Below the pieces are notes generated by a model. The model saw nothing but the letters and a program-made list of their open reading frames with translations. It ran no database searches and was not told where the DNA came from. This document shows, one piece after another, positions 49,048 through 58,948 of a stretch of 64,000 nucleotides of DNA (its first letter is position 1; each line of letters begins with the position of its first letter). The stretch spans positions 59,228 through 123,227 of the forward strand of contig JAJECH010000050.1 in the NCBI GenBank assembly GCA_022822135.1. The letters are read 5' to 3'. A program made the translations under genes and the position numbers. The stretch is from Pseudomonadales bacterium. Lineage in GTDB: Bacteria > Pseudomonadota > Gammaproteobacteria > Pseudomonadales > Azotimanducaceae.

Positions 49048-52000
49048 ATGCCTAATCCTCTCGCTGCCGCGTTGCGCGAGCGCGTCTTACTCCTAGACGG
49101 CGCAACCGGCACGATGCAGCAGAGCTATAAGTTGAGCGAAGCCGATTTTCGCGGCACGCTCTTTACAGACCATAGTCATGCGTTAAAAGGCAATGGTGAT
49201 GTCCTTAGTCTCACACAACCCGACGTTGTCTACGAAACGCACGAGGCATTCCTTCGGGTTGGCGCCGAGATCATCGAGACTAATACCTTTAGTGCGAACG
49301 CGATCTCTCAAGCGGATTACGGATTAGAGCACCAGGTATACGACCTAAATCTCGAATCAGCTCGAATTGCTCGGCGCGCCGCCGATGCGTGGTCAACTGA
49401 TGAGAAGCGACGCTTCGTTGCAGGAGTGCTTGGTCCGACTAACCGAACAGCGAGCATCTCACCCGACGTCAACGATCCCGCATATCGCAATGTCCAGTTT
49501 ATGGACCTCGTGCATGTCTACTCGGAATCCTTGGAAGGGTTGTTCGCAGGCGGCATCGATCTAGTCATGCTTGAGACGATATTTGATACGTTAAACGCCA
49601 AAGCCGCGATCTATGCGTATCAAGATGCAATTCGTCGGCACGACGTTGACATACCACTAATGATCTCCGGGACGATCACAGACGCCAGTGGACGGACGCT
49701 CTCCGGCCAAACTACCGAGGCTTTTTGGGCATCCGTTCGACATGCGAACCCTCTGCTTCTCGGATTGAACTGTGCATTAGGGGCCGAAGATCTGCGACCG
49801 CGGATTGAAGAACTGACACAGTGTGCTGAATCAATGGTTTCGGTTCATCCGAATGCCGGTCTTCCTAACGAGCTTGGCGAGTATGACGACACCCCTGAGA
49901 ACATGGCGCAAGTGCTCGGCGAAATGCTCGATGAAGGTTGGTTAAACGTTGTTGGCGGGTGTTGTGGAACAGAACCTTCTCATATCGAAGCAATTGCAGA
50001 TCGTGTCAAAGACGCGAACGCAAGACAAAACCCTAAGCGCCGCCGGGACTTCATTGTTAGCGGTTTAGAACCGCTCATCTGGACCGAGGCGAGCCTGTTC
50101 CTCAATATCGGAGAACGGACGAACGTCACAGGGTCAGCGCGTTTCAAACGCTTAATCAAGAGCGAGAATTTCGACGAAGCGATCGACATTGCCCGAGATC
50201 AAGTCGAGAACGGCGCACAGGTCATCGATGTCAATATGGATGAAGGATTACTGGACGGCGTCGCGTGCATGCGACGTTTCCTAAACCTCATCGCCGGTGA
50301 ACCGGATATCGCACGCGTTCCCATCATGATCGACTCAAGTGACTGGGCTGTCATCGAGGCTGGATTACAGTGTGCTCAAGGCAAATGTATCGTCAATTCG
50401 ATTAGCCTAAAGGACGGGGAGTCCACTTTTTTTGAACGCGCGACGAAGTGCAAGCAATACGGTGCCGCCGTTATCGTCATGGCGTTCGATGAGGAAGGTC
50501 AAGCCGCGTCGTACGAACGACGCATTACGATCATGGAGCGCGCATATCAGCTGCTTGTTGATAAGATCAACTTTCCGCCCGAAGACATCATTTTTGATCC
50601 CAACATCTTCCCACTGGCGTCGGGTCAAGAGGAATCACGTACTTACGGAACTGACTTCATTCGCGCATGTGCGTGGGTAAAAGAAAACTTGCCGTATGCA
50701 AAGACATCCGGCGGGATTAGCAATATTTCGTTCTCATTCCGCGGTAACAATCAGGTTCGAGAGGCAATACATGCCGTGTTCCTGTATCACGCCGTCAAAG
50801 CCGGTCTGGCGATGGGCATAGTGAACGCTGGCCAGCTCACGAGTTACGAGGATATTCCCACCGAACTGCGTGACGTTGTCGAAGCTACCGTCCTAAACAC
50901 CGACCCGGACGCTGGCGAGCGCTTACTCGAGCTCGCAACTACGTTGCGCGACACGCGCGAAACTGAAGAAGACGTTTTAGCATGGCGCAGCGAATCCGTA
51001 AATGAGCGTCTTTCGCATGCGCTCGTTCACGGTATTGATCGGTTTATCGTCGACGATACCGAAGAGGCTCGTTCGCAATCTGAACGTCCAATTCACGTCA
51101 TCGAAGGTCCTCTGATGGACGGCATGAATACGGTTGGAGACCTATTCGGCAGTGGCCGCATGTTCCTACCGCAAGTCGTGAAAAGTGCACGGGTAATGAA
51201 ACGTGCCGTCGCTTATCTTGAACCTTTTATCGAAGCAGAAAAGGAGTCGTCTGAAGACCAGCGATTTAAAGGAACCATCGTGATCGCGACAGTGAAAGGC
51301 GACGTACACGATATCGGTAAGAACATCGTCGGGGTCGTGCTCCAGTGTAACAACTATCGCGTAATTGATCTCGGTGTCATGGTCCCATGCGAGAAGATCC
51401 TAGAAGTTGCAACAGAAGAGAAAGCGGACCTCATCGGTTTATCCGGTCTCATTACGCCATCGCTGAATGAGATGGTACACGTCGCATCAGAAATGCAACG
51501 CCTTGGATATACGCTACCGTTATTGATCGGTGGCGCGACGACTTCACGCGCTCATACCGCGATCCGAATCGAACCGGAATATGACGGTCCAGTGATCTAC
51601 GTACCGGATGCATCCAGAAGCGTTGGCGTAGTTGCGGATTTACTATCAGATGAGAGGCGCGACAAGCTTGTTGATGACACGCGTCGCGTGTATGCAGAAG
51701 TTCGCGAACGTCGAGCTAATGCGCCAAAACGCGAGTTTCTTGATCTCAAGGCCGCACGAGCAAACGCGTTCCAGTGGGATTGGAAAACCTATACGCCTCC
51801 CAAACCTAAAACTCTAATTTTTCAGCACCTAGACGATGTGGCGATTGAGTTGATTCGAGAATACATCGACTGGACACCATTTTTCAAGACTTGGGGCCTA
51901 GCGGGTAAGTTTCCTGCGATTCTAGAGGACGTAGTGGTCGGAGCAACAGCTCGTGAAGTCTACAACGATGCGCAGGAGATGCTTGATGACTTGTCGGTCA

Positions 52001-52692
52001 ACGATGAATTGCATATTCGCGGTTGCTTCGAATTCTGGCCTGCGAATAGACGCGACGACGATCTCATCATTTGGAGGGATGAAGCTCGACAGGAATCGCG
52101 TACGACGCTTCATCACGTACGCCAGCAACAAGCTGGTCAAGGATTCAATCTTTGCCTTAGCGATTTCGTAGCGCCTGAGGGACATGATGATTTCGTTGGT
52201 GGCTTTGTTACCGCGGTTTCGGTTCGGGAGAGATCACGTTACGCAAAGACATCGGATGACGGTGAAAGAATCCTGATTCAAGGGCTTTGCGACCGACTAG
52301 TCGAGGCATTTACCGAGTATCTGCACGAACGCGTTCGGATCGAATTCTGGGGTTATACGTCAGGCGAGACATTTTCAAACGAGGAGCTAATAGAAGAGGC
52401 ATATCAAGGTATCCGACCCGCTCCAGGTTATCCAGCATGCCCTGACCACAGCGAGAAGGAAACCCTCGTCAAACTACTCAACGCAGAAGAAGCGGTGGGA
52501 GTGACGCTTACCGAAAACTACGCGATGACACCTGCGTCCTCTGTTGCAGGTTGGTACTTCTCCCATCCAGAATCCAAGTACTTCCCTGTACGAGTACAGA
52601 AGGATCAAATCGCTGATTTGGCTGAGCGCAAAAACCAAACCGTAGATGAGATTTCAAAGTGGCTCAGTTTCGCAGGAGTGGACGTGACTTGA
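49048..52692 (+). CDS. metH: Cobalamin-dependent methionine synthase
   Basis: Makes methionine from homocysteine and 5-methyl-tetrahydrofolate. 1214 residues, all four modules. The homocysteine/Zn domain has [17 protein letters not shown] and [10 protein letters not shown]. The pterin domain has [15 protein letters not shown]. The B12 domain has [16 protein letters not shown] (His ligand in D-x-H-x-x-G). The SAM-activation domain has [16 protein letters not shown]12 supply is not in this window. No cobalamin or SAM riboswitch was recognised in the 120-bp upstream gap. Confidence 0.97.
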   Translation: MPNPLAAALRERVLLLDGATGTMQQSYKLSEADFRGTLFTDHSHALKGNGDVLSLTQPDVVYETHEAFLRVGAEIIETNTFSANAISQADYGLEHQVYDLNLESARIARRAADAWSTDEKRRFVAGVLGPTNRTASISPDVNDPAYRNVQFMDLVHVYSESLEGLFAGGIDLVMLETIFDTLNAKAAIYAYQDAIRRHDVDIPLMISGTITDASGRTLSGQTTEAFWASVRHANPLLLGLNCALGAEDLRPRIEELTQCAESMVSVHPNAGLPNELGEYDDTPENMAQVLGEMLDEGWLNVVGGCCGTEPSHIEAIADRVKDANARQNPKRRRDFIVSGLEPLIWTEASLFLNIGERTNVTGSARFKRLIKSENFDEAIDIARDQVENGAQVIDVNMDEGLLDGVACMRRFLNLIAGEPDIARVPIMIDSSDWAVIEAGLQCAQGKCIVNSISLKDGESTFFERATKCKQYGAAVIVMAFDEEGQAASYERRITIMERAYQLLVDKINFPPEDIIFDPNIFPLASGQEESRTYGTDFIRACAWVKENLPYAKTSGGISNISFSFRGNNQVREAIHAVFLYHAVKAGLAMGIVNAGQLTSYEDIPTELRDVVEATVLNTDPDAGERLLELATTLRDTRETEEDVLAWRSESVNERLSHALVHGIDRFIVDDTEEARSQSERPIHVIEGPLMDGMNTVGDLFGSGRMFLPQVVKSARVMKRAVAYLEPFIEAEKESSEDQRFKGTIVIATVKGDVHDIGKNIVGVVLQCNNYRVIDLGVMVPCEKILEVATEEKADLIGLSGLITPSLNEMVHVASEMQRLGYTLPLLIGGATTSRAHTAIRIEPEYDGPVIYVPDASRSVGVVADLLSDERRDKLVDDTRRVYAEVRERRANAPKREFLDLKAARANAFQWDWKTYTPPKPKTLIFQHLDDVAIELIREYIDWTPFFKTWGLAGKFPAILEDVVVGATAREVYNDAQEMLDDLSVNDELHIRGCFEFWPANRRDDDLIIWRDEARQESRTTLHHVRQQQAGQGFNLCLSDFVAPEGHDDFVGGFVTAVSVRERSRYAKTSDDGERILIQGLCDRLVEAFTEYLHERVRIEFWGYTSGETFSNEELIEEAYQGIRPAPGYPACPDHSEKETLVKLLNAEEAVGVTLTENYAMTPASSVAGWYFSHPESKYFPVRVQKDQIADLAERKNQTVDEISKWLSFAGVDVT

Positions 52693-52879
52693 AGAGCACT
52701 ACGGACCAAGAACATTCAGCGTTCCCATTTCATGGTCTGTCCAGATTCCAAACCACTTCGTATTTGCGGTACTTGCTTACCAAATTAGCAGCATATTGCT
52801 CTTCCACCGAGAATCTTCGTAACCAAAATCACAGAGTTACTAGAATCGATCTAGTCTCATAACTAGCTAGAAGGCGAAA

Positions 52880-53125
52880 GTGAAAAAAATCGGTATTTTT
52901 GAAGCGAAAACGCACCTCTCTAGCTTGATTGAGGCTGTCGAAAAATGCGAGAGCTTCACGATTACTAAGCGAAACCAGCCTATCGCACTGTTGATTCCAC
53001 TTGATCAGGATCGTCGTTCACAAGGATTGAAGGCCGTAGACGAAATTAGAAAGTTGCGAACTGAGATCAATGCGCGAATGACGCTAGACGAAGTCCTTCA
53101 ATACCGAGACGAAGCTCGTAAGTGA
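52880..53125 (+). CDS. Phd/YefM-type antitoxin, orphaned
   Basis: 81 residues: KKIGIFEAKTHLSSLIEAVE near the N-terminus and ESFTITKRNQPIALLIPLDQ, the classic Phd/YefM DNA-binding fold. The C-terminal helix would hold a VapC toxin. A start with weak AGAAGGCGAAAG site lies at 52880. The next frame, starting GTGA at the stop, is a broken PIN toxin, so this antitoxin is now an orphan or may cross-regulate. Confidence 0.85.
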   Translation: MKKIGIFEAKTHLSSLIEAVEKCESFTITKRNQPIALLIPLDQDRRSQGLKAVDEIRKLRTEINARMTLDEVLQYRDEARK

Positions 53126-53226
53126 GTCTGATCGTATTGATCTCTTCGAAGACGTGCAGTTGACTTTTACATGCTGAACACGACACGCGGTTTGATCTAC
53201 CACTCGCAACGCTAGATCAAGCATGA
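53122..53226 (+). pseudogene. VapC-type PIN toxin remnant
   Basis: It starts with the expected overlapping GTG and VSLIV (VapC N-terminus), then a stop. The end piece reads HDTRFDLPLATLDQA and then TGA, matching the highly conserved L-P-L-A-T-L-D VapC C-terminus. The middle (about 90-100 residues) is gone. The toxin is inactive. Only about 105 bp remain. Confidence 0.7.
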
Positions 53227-53265
53227 ATTAGTGCTCGGACGTAAAACGGGCAACCTAGCCTCCGG

Positions 53266-54186
53266 CTAATTTGATGGTCGCAGCTCGCCTACCGTATATT
53301 GATCGCGTTCTACAAACTCGCCACTATTCTCGTAGCCACCATACCCTTGCCAAGGTTTGAAACCGCAGAGTCTCTTAAGTTCGGAAGACATACTCTCAAG
53401 AACTTCCGGTCGAGTGCCTAGTAGCAGATTCTCCTGTTGTCGGAATTGAGGCGCACAGAAATTCGTCGTGAGACCGATGCGTGTTTTATCAGTGCGATTT
53501 ACGCCTGTCGAATGCCAAGTTCGTCCTTCGAAAATAACAACGGATCCGGCCGGTCCGGTTACTGACACCCAATCCGCATTTTCGTCCATCGCCGCATCCG
53601 GTTGCCGACCGCTCAAGTGACTGCCCGGCACGACGATCGTGGCACCGTTCGCTTCTGTAAACTCATCGAGCATCCACATCGCGTTACACACTACCGCGGG
53701 TGAAATCGAAGCTACGCTCGACAATTCATCTCCCCCTGCATGATGGCCTCGATTCTTGAGACGAGTTATCGAACCAGGTCTTATTAGTGTTTTCTTTTCT
53801 TCTGTCGTCGGGGGTGGCATCCAGAACTGGTCAGTGTGAAATGCCTTTTCGCCACCTGGATGTGCGAGATGGGCATGGAACGCCGATAGCAGATATTCTT
53901 CGCCCAACACAGCGCCTACGATTTCGTGAAGAACTGGCTTGAGAAGAATGTCTCGAAAAACCTGACCTTTGTTCAACAGAAACATCACAAGTTGCTTCTT
54001 ATCGGGAAGATGGTGCGCCAGTCCAATCTCTGCTTCGGCTTTTATTTGTTCAGCAAGCCGACGTTGGAGCTCTTCGACCTCCTCTGCTTTCAGAACGTCC
54101 TTCACAATGCAGTACCCGAAGCGCGCCATATCAGACTTCGCATGCACCATATCAGTGGTCGGTTGGGGAAGGCGGTTAAGCGTCAT
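53266..54186 (-). CDS. Phytanoyl-CoA dioxygenase-family (Fe/2-oxoglutarate) protein
   Basis: 306 residues. FHTDQFWMPPP gives the H-x-D iron ligands, and GRTWHSTGVNRTDKTRIGLT gives the distal His and the 2-oxoglutarate-binding Arg. N-terminal ARFGYCIVKDVLKAEEVEEL is also typical. It is a non-haem iron hydroxylase of unknown substrate. Minus strand, divergent from the ankyrin gene. Confidence 0.87.
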   Translation of the reverse strand: MTLNRLPQPTTDMVHAKSDMARFGYCIVKDVLKAEEVEELQRRLAEQIKAEAEIGLAHHLPDKKQLVMFLLNKGQVFRDILLKPVLHEIVGAVLGEEYLLSAFHAHLAHPGGEKAFHTDQFWMPPPTTEEKKTLIRPGSITRLKNRGHHAGGDELSSVASISPAVVCNAMWMLDEFTEANGATIVVPGSHLSGRQPDAAMDENADWVSVTGPAGSVVIFEGRTWHSTGVNRTDKTRIGLTTNFCAPQFRQQENLLLGTRPEVLESMSSELKRLCGFKPWQGYGGYENSGEFVERDQYTVGELRPSN

Positions 54187-54346
54187 CGTTTGTCAGATCG
54201 TCATAGCGAGTGCGGGATTGAATCGTTTACTAGAGTACGCGATCAGCTCGATATTATGAGTTCGGTCTGCGCTGTCCGGTCAAACCAAGCTGAAATCCAT
54301 CGGTCTTATAACTACAACCGACGCGTTATCTATATAGCACACGTAC

Positions 54347-55966
54347 ATGCTTCTAGAACTCCCAAGCGACGAGAACCACGAATCGATCCTAAACAAAGCA
54401 GAGACCCTATCTGAGACTGGAATCGATCTCGAAAGTGCCAAACAGAAAGTTGCAGAGGGATACGGATTTCTATCGTGGCGGCAGCTTGACCTTCACCTTG
54501 ATATCGCGAAAGACGAGCGAATCGATTTCGAACACCTCGCATGCCTGACCTATGTTTGGTGGGATCATCCGAGCCGGCGAGAACAAGCAAGACAAATGTT
54601 CGAGGCTGACCCCACGCTAGAACAACGGAGCATTCATTCGGCGTGTACAACCGGAAACGCAAAACTCGTAGAAGAATTTCTGGATGCCGATCCCGATCTC
54701 CTTAATCGACGAGGCGGTTACTTCGATTGGGAACCGCTGCTATACGCCTGTTACTCGCGACTAGACCATAGGAACCGATCAACTTCTGAAGTGATTCAGT
54801 TGTTATTAGACCGAGGTGCGAACCCTAACGCTCACTATCGATGGGGTGGTATTTACACGTTCTCCGCGCTGACCGGCGTGTTTGGTGAAGGTGAAAGAGG
54901 ACCGGTCAACCAGCCCGAACACCCTGATTTTCGAGTCCTCGCAAAACGTCTGCTCGACGCCGGTGCGGACGTTAACGACGGTCAAACGCTATACAACCGG
55001 ATGTTCACCCCCGACAACATCGCATTGGAAATGTTCCTCAACTACGGACTCACAAAGGATCATGTCTGTAACTGGTGGGCGACATCAAATCGACGGCTGA
55101 TCCCGAATCCAGAAAAAACACTTGATTACCAGCTCCAATGGGCGGTCAAAAATAACCTCATAGAAAGAGCTAACCTGCTCCTCGACCATGGTGCAGACGC
55201 GAAACAAAAGCTGAGAAATGATGGACGTCTTACCAAGATCGCGAGAACACGAGGCTTTAATGAAGTTGCGGATGCGCTCGAACGTCATGGCGGTAAGCCA
55301 TACAAACTCAAGAAAGTCGAACGGTTTTTAAATCACTGCTTAAATGCAGAAGAACGCGATGCGTGCACGATGCTTGAAGAGAGTCCGAATCTCGTATTGC
55401 GTGCGAATAAGAAAAGACCAGATGCGATGAACGACGCAGCTGATCTTGGGAATCTCGAAGCGATTGACCTCATGATCGAACTAGGTTTCAACGTGCATGG
55501 CAACTCTTTAGACTCACCACTTCACCACGCCGCAACCAACGGGCATCTTGAACTTGTAAAACGCCTCTTGGAACATGGCGCGAATCTGCAACAACGAGAC
55601 GCCTTCTATTTCTCTACTCCAGTAGGCTGGGCACAAGCGGGTAGCAAAGTTGAAGTCGTTGAGTATCTCAAACAGCTAGATCTCAGTCTGTTCGATCTTA
55701 TAAGTATCGGGGACACTGAACGCGTGGAAGCCTCACTGAATGCAGATCCCCAATCCATCTCGACACCACTTCGTGATACGGTGGCGATAGAACTTAAAGA
55801 GCATGAACACGCTTGGCAGACACCGCTCGCTTACGCTGCACTACGCGGAATCACTGACATGGTGAAGTTATTGGTTGCACGAGGCGCCGATCCGAATATT
55901 CAGAATTACAAAGGAGAACCGTTACGCACACTTTGTGAAGACCACGTACAGGCGCTTCTACCCTAA
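54347..55966 (+). CDS. Ankyrin-repeat protein
   Basis: 539 residues with about eight ankyrin-like repeats. Clear units are IQLLLDRGANPNAHYR, AKRLLDAGADVNDGQT, DSPLHHAATNGHLELVKRLL then EHGANLQQRD, and PLAYAALRGITDMVKLLVAR then GADPNIQNY. No signal peptide or enzymatic domain. Probable protein-binding role. The 5' end overlaps no other gene. Confidence 0.85.
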   Translation: MLLELPSDENHESILNKAETLSETGIDLESAKQKVAEGYGFLSWRQLDLHLDIAKDERIDFEHLACLTYVWWDHPSRREQARQMFEADPTLEQRSIHSACTTGNAKLVEEFLDADPDLLNRRGGYFDWEPLLYACYSRLDHRNRSTSEVIQLLLDRGANPNAHYRWGGIYTFSALTGVFGEGERGPVNQPEHPDFRVLAKRLLDAGADVNDGQTLYNRMFTPDNIALEMFLNYGLTKDHVCNWWATSNRRLIPNPEKTLDYQLQWAVKNNLIERANLLLDHGADAKQKLRNDGRLTKIARTRGFNEVADALERHGGKPYKLKKVERFLNHCLNAEERDACTMLEESPNLVLRANKKRPDAMNDAADLGNLEAIDLMIELGFNVHGNSLDSPLHHAATNGHLELVKRLLEHGANLQQRDAFYFSTPVGWAQAGSKVEVVEYLKQLDLSLFDLISIGDTERVEASLNADPQSISTPLRDTVAIELKEHEHAWQTPLAYAALRGITDMVKLLVARGADPNIQNYKGEPLRTLCEDHVQALLP

Positions 55967-56073
55967 CCTCTCCTAAGATACTGAATTTATATACATTAAA
56001 TTCAAATGTCGTTTTATGTCGGAATTTGCTAACAACTCATTTATTATTACGAGAATATCGCGCGGAGCGAAGG

Positions 56074-58725
56074 ATGGCCAATATGTCCACCAATCGAACT
56101 CACATTCAGAGGAAGCTCAGCAAGGCGGTTGCTGCGGGTATTACCGCAACTTTGATTGGCGTATCAGCTGAGCTGTACGCTGCCGAAATCGAAGAAATCG
56201 TCGTTACGGCTCGAAAGAAGAGCGAATCACTTCAAGATTCTGCAATTTCGGTGCAGGCTATGACAGAAGATGCGCTTGACGATCAGCAAGTAGACCTGTT
56301 TACCGATTACGTCCAGTACCTTCCAAACGTAACCGCTGGTGGTCGAGGTCCAGCTCAAAACGAAGTGTATATCCGTGGACTCGCAGTCGACCAGATCAAT
56401 ATCACGGTCGCTGAAGCACAAGGGTCTGCACCAAACGTCGCTCTCTACCTTGATGACCAACCCGTAACTGCGGGTGGACGCAATTTAGATGTGTATGCCG
56501 CTGATCTCGCGCGTATCGAGGTTCTACCTGGTCCTCAAGGGACTCTGTACGGTGCGAGCTCTCAAGCCGGTACGGTACGTTTGATCACGAACAAACCTGT
56601 TATCGATGAGACTGAATTCAGCTTTGCTGCGACATCAGGCCTCACTGCAGGTGGCGATCCCTCGAATTCCGTCGAAGGTGTGTTCAACATTCCAGTAATC
56701 GACAACAAGATGGCGATCCGCGGTGTACTCTTCAATGACAACATGGGCGGATACATCGATAACTTACAAGGTGAATTCGCACCCAATCCGAATCTCAATC
56801 CTCGTCTCCCATCTACGGATGGGATCATGTTCGTTCCAGCTGATGGTGGGGCTACGAGTCATGAGTTCGCTGACGGTACATACGCAGAACCTGGTAAGGT
56901 CTACGAAGTCGCCTACCAATCGTTCCATAACGGTGACTTCGCCGCTGACAACTACAACGATGCGGCGTACAGTGGATTTCGATTAGGCGCTAAGTACCTC
57001 GTTAATGACGACTGGGACATTACCGTTGTTCATCACCAACAGAAGATTCAAACCGAAGGCGTCTTCGACTATGACCCAGAAGTTGGCGATTTGGAAGTCA
57101 TGCGTTTTGTGCCGGAGCACCTTGATGAGGAGTTCGGACAGACGTCATGGACGTTAGAAGGTCGTGTTGATCAACTGAATCTTCTTTATACCGGCGCGTA
57201 CTTAACTCGAGATATCTTCCACACGGTTGATTACACTGAGTACATAAACGTTGGTGGCTACATTCCAGGATATCTGTGTGAGTACAACACACCCGGGTAT
57301 CACGGCGGTGGCGGTGTAGGTTACACATATGATCCGACCCTGAGTGGTAATCCTGACGTTATCGAGTGCGGTGTGCCGCAAGCTTCCGCTCGACTAACTA
57401 ACGGTATGGAACGCATGATGCACGAGTTTCGTGCCCAAGGATCGTTCAGCGAGACGCTCGAGTTTACGGCGGGTTTGTTCTACCAAAACAACACCACGAC
57501 GCACATCGGCGATTTCGACTACAGTCAGGATCACTGGCCTGCTCTCGCACCGTCTCGGATTTCACGGCATACGGCTAATAGTCTTGAAATCAAAGCACCT
57601 GGCGTTCAGTTCGTAAACGACATTACCCGGCCAGAGGAGGAAATCGCTGTATTCGGTGAGGTGACTGCCCACTTGAATGAAAGCGTCGAAGCAACATTCG
57701 GTTTCCGGTCATACGAATTAGAGACAGGATTTGAGGGATTTTCGGCGTTCCGCTACGGGTCACGACCCGTACCTCATCTAGCAGATGAGATAGGGGTCAC
57801 TGCCGCGAATCCTATGGGTGTTGGTGGACGCGACTATATCGACAACCTTGGTGATTTTCAGCCTATCAAGATAAGCGACACGATCTTCAAGGTCACGTTG
57901 GCGTGGGACATCAATGATCGAATCCTTGCGTACGCGACCGGATCTCAAGGCTATCGACCACCCGGATTTAACCGGGCAGCGGCGGCTGGTCAAGCGACCG
58001 CAGAAGGTGTTGCTGCGCGAGGTAATGACGGGCCAGGAGGATTTCCTGACTACTTCATTCCGGTAATGTATCGGTCCGATGAAATCGACAACTACGAAGT
58101 CGGCTGGAAGGCGACGTCCGCGGATCGACGTTTAGCATGGAACGGTTCGGTTTTCTACGTTGATTGGCGAGATATTCAGGTTTCTCATTTCGACTCTCAG
58201 AACATCTCGATTTTCACGATCGTTGACAATGGCGGCGATGCCGAGATTACCGGGGTCGAATCGAACCTCGAGTTCTGGCCGAACGCCAATTTGACATTGT
58301 GGGGTGGTGCGTCGATCATCAAGAGCGAGCTGGTTGACGTAAATCCAACATTCGCCTTTGTGGTCGCAGATGTCGGCAGCGAGTTACCGCTTACTCCGAC
58401 GTTGCAACTGACTGGCCGATCCAGGTATACCTGGGATAGCCGATTCGGGCAAGCCTATGTCCACATAGCGGGTGTGTACTCAGGTAAGAGTTGGAACTCA
58501 TTGGTCGACATACCAAACACGGATCCTCGCAAGGAACAAGATTCGCATCTGATCCTTGATGCGGCGATCGGGGTCGTCTCCAATGACAATTGGAGAATTG
58601 AAGCGTACGCGAAGAATCTCACCAACACGCTTGCCCAATTGCACATCAACCGCCTTGATTTCAAAGAGCGGATCACGACCAATCGTCCGCGAACGATAGG
58701 TTTCAGAGTCAGCTACGACTACTAG
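56074..58725 (+). CDS. TonB-dependent outer-membrane receptor
   Basis: About 883 residues from ATG 56074, which has GGAG 7 nt upstream. Signal peptide (KAVAAGITATLIGVSAELYA) then TonB box-like EIEEIVVTARK; plug domain with VEVLPGPQGTLYGASSQAG-type segment (RIEVLPGPQGTLYG); 22-stranded barrel ending FRVSYDY, with a terminal aromatic. Substrate unknown. The family is enlarged in marine gammaproteobacteria. A frame start at 56026 adds 16 residues and is rejected. Confidence 0.94.
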   Translation: MANMSTNRTHIQRKLSKAVAAGITATLIGVSAELYAAEIEEIVVTARKKSESLQDSAISVQAMTEDALDDQQVDLFTDYVQYLPNVTAGGRGPAQNEVYIRGLAVDQINITVAEAQGSAPNVALYLDDQPVTAGGRNLDVYAADLARIEVLPGPQGTLYGASSQAGTVRLITNKPVIDETEFSFAATSGLTAGGDPSNSVEGVFNIPVIDNKMAIRGVLFNDNMGGYIDNLQGEFAPNPNLNPRLPSTDGIMFVPADGGATSHEFADGTYAEPGKVYEVAYQSFHNGDFAADNYNDAAYSGFRLGAKYLVNDDWDITVVHHQQKIQTEGVFDYDPEVGDLEVMRFVPEHLDEEFGQTSWTLEGRVDQLNLLYTGAYLTRDIFHTVDYTEYINVGGYIPGYLCEYNTPGYHGGGGVGYTYDPTLSGNPDVIECGVPQASARLTNGMERMMHEFRAQGSFSETLEFTAGLFYQNNTTTHIGDFDYSQDHWPALAPSRISRHTANSLEIKAPGVQFVNDITRPEEEIAVFGEVTAHLNESVEATFGFRSYELETGFEGFSAFRYGSRPVPHLADEIGVTAANPMGVGGRDYIDNLGDFQPIKISDTIFKVTLAWDINDRILAYATGSQGYRPPGFNRAAAAGQATAEGVAARGNDGPGGFPDYFIPVMYRSDEIDNYEVGWKATSADRRLAWNGSVFYVDWRDIQVSHFDSQNISIFTIVDNGGDAEITGVESNLEFWPNANLTLWGGASIIKSELVDVNPTFAFVVADVGSELPLTPTLQLTGRSRYTWDSRFGQAYVHIAGVYSGKSWNSLVDIPNTDPRKEQDSHLILDAAIGVVSNDNWRIEAYAKNLTNTLAQLHINRLDFKERITTNRPRTIGFRVSYDY

Positions 58726-58740
58726 CAATCGCGGCACTTA

Positions 58741-58775
58741 CTCGAAGCGTACCTCTTCTGGAGATACGCTTCGAG
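58741..58775. terminator. Hairpin after the TonB receptor
   Basis: CTCGAAGCGTA (58741-58751) pairs with TACGCTTCGAG (58765-58775), an 11-bp perfect stem with 13-nt loop, 15 nt after the receptor stop. It lies directly before the second stem-loop at 58793-58819. No adjacent T run. Confidence 0.65.
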
Positions 58776-58792
58776 CGCCCCCTTTAAAAAGC

Positions 58793-58819
58793 AGCGCCGG
58801 TCGTAATAAGACCGGCGCT
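58793..58819 (+). terminator. Rho-independent terminator of the TonB receptor gene
   Basis: AGCGCCGGTC and GACCGGCGCT form a perfect 10-bp GC-rich stem with a 7-nt loop (GTAATAA), followed by TTTACTT and preceded by AAAAA. Good intrinsic terminator. It lies within the open frame of the sulfotransferase. Confidence 0.8.
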
Positions 58820-58948
58820 TTACTTGGGCCTCAGGTTGAGAAGGCTCAAGGCCTACTACGTGCTGGAAAGGTCCTCGAAGCGCAGAACTTCCTAGTACCG
58901 CTTGTATCTAAATACCCGAACCACACAGAGCTCCGATACTGTCTTGCA

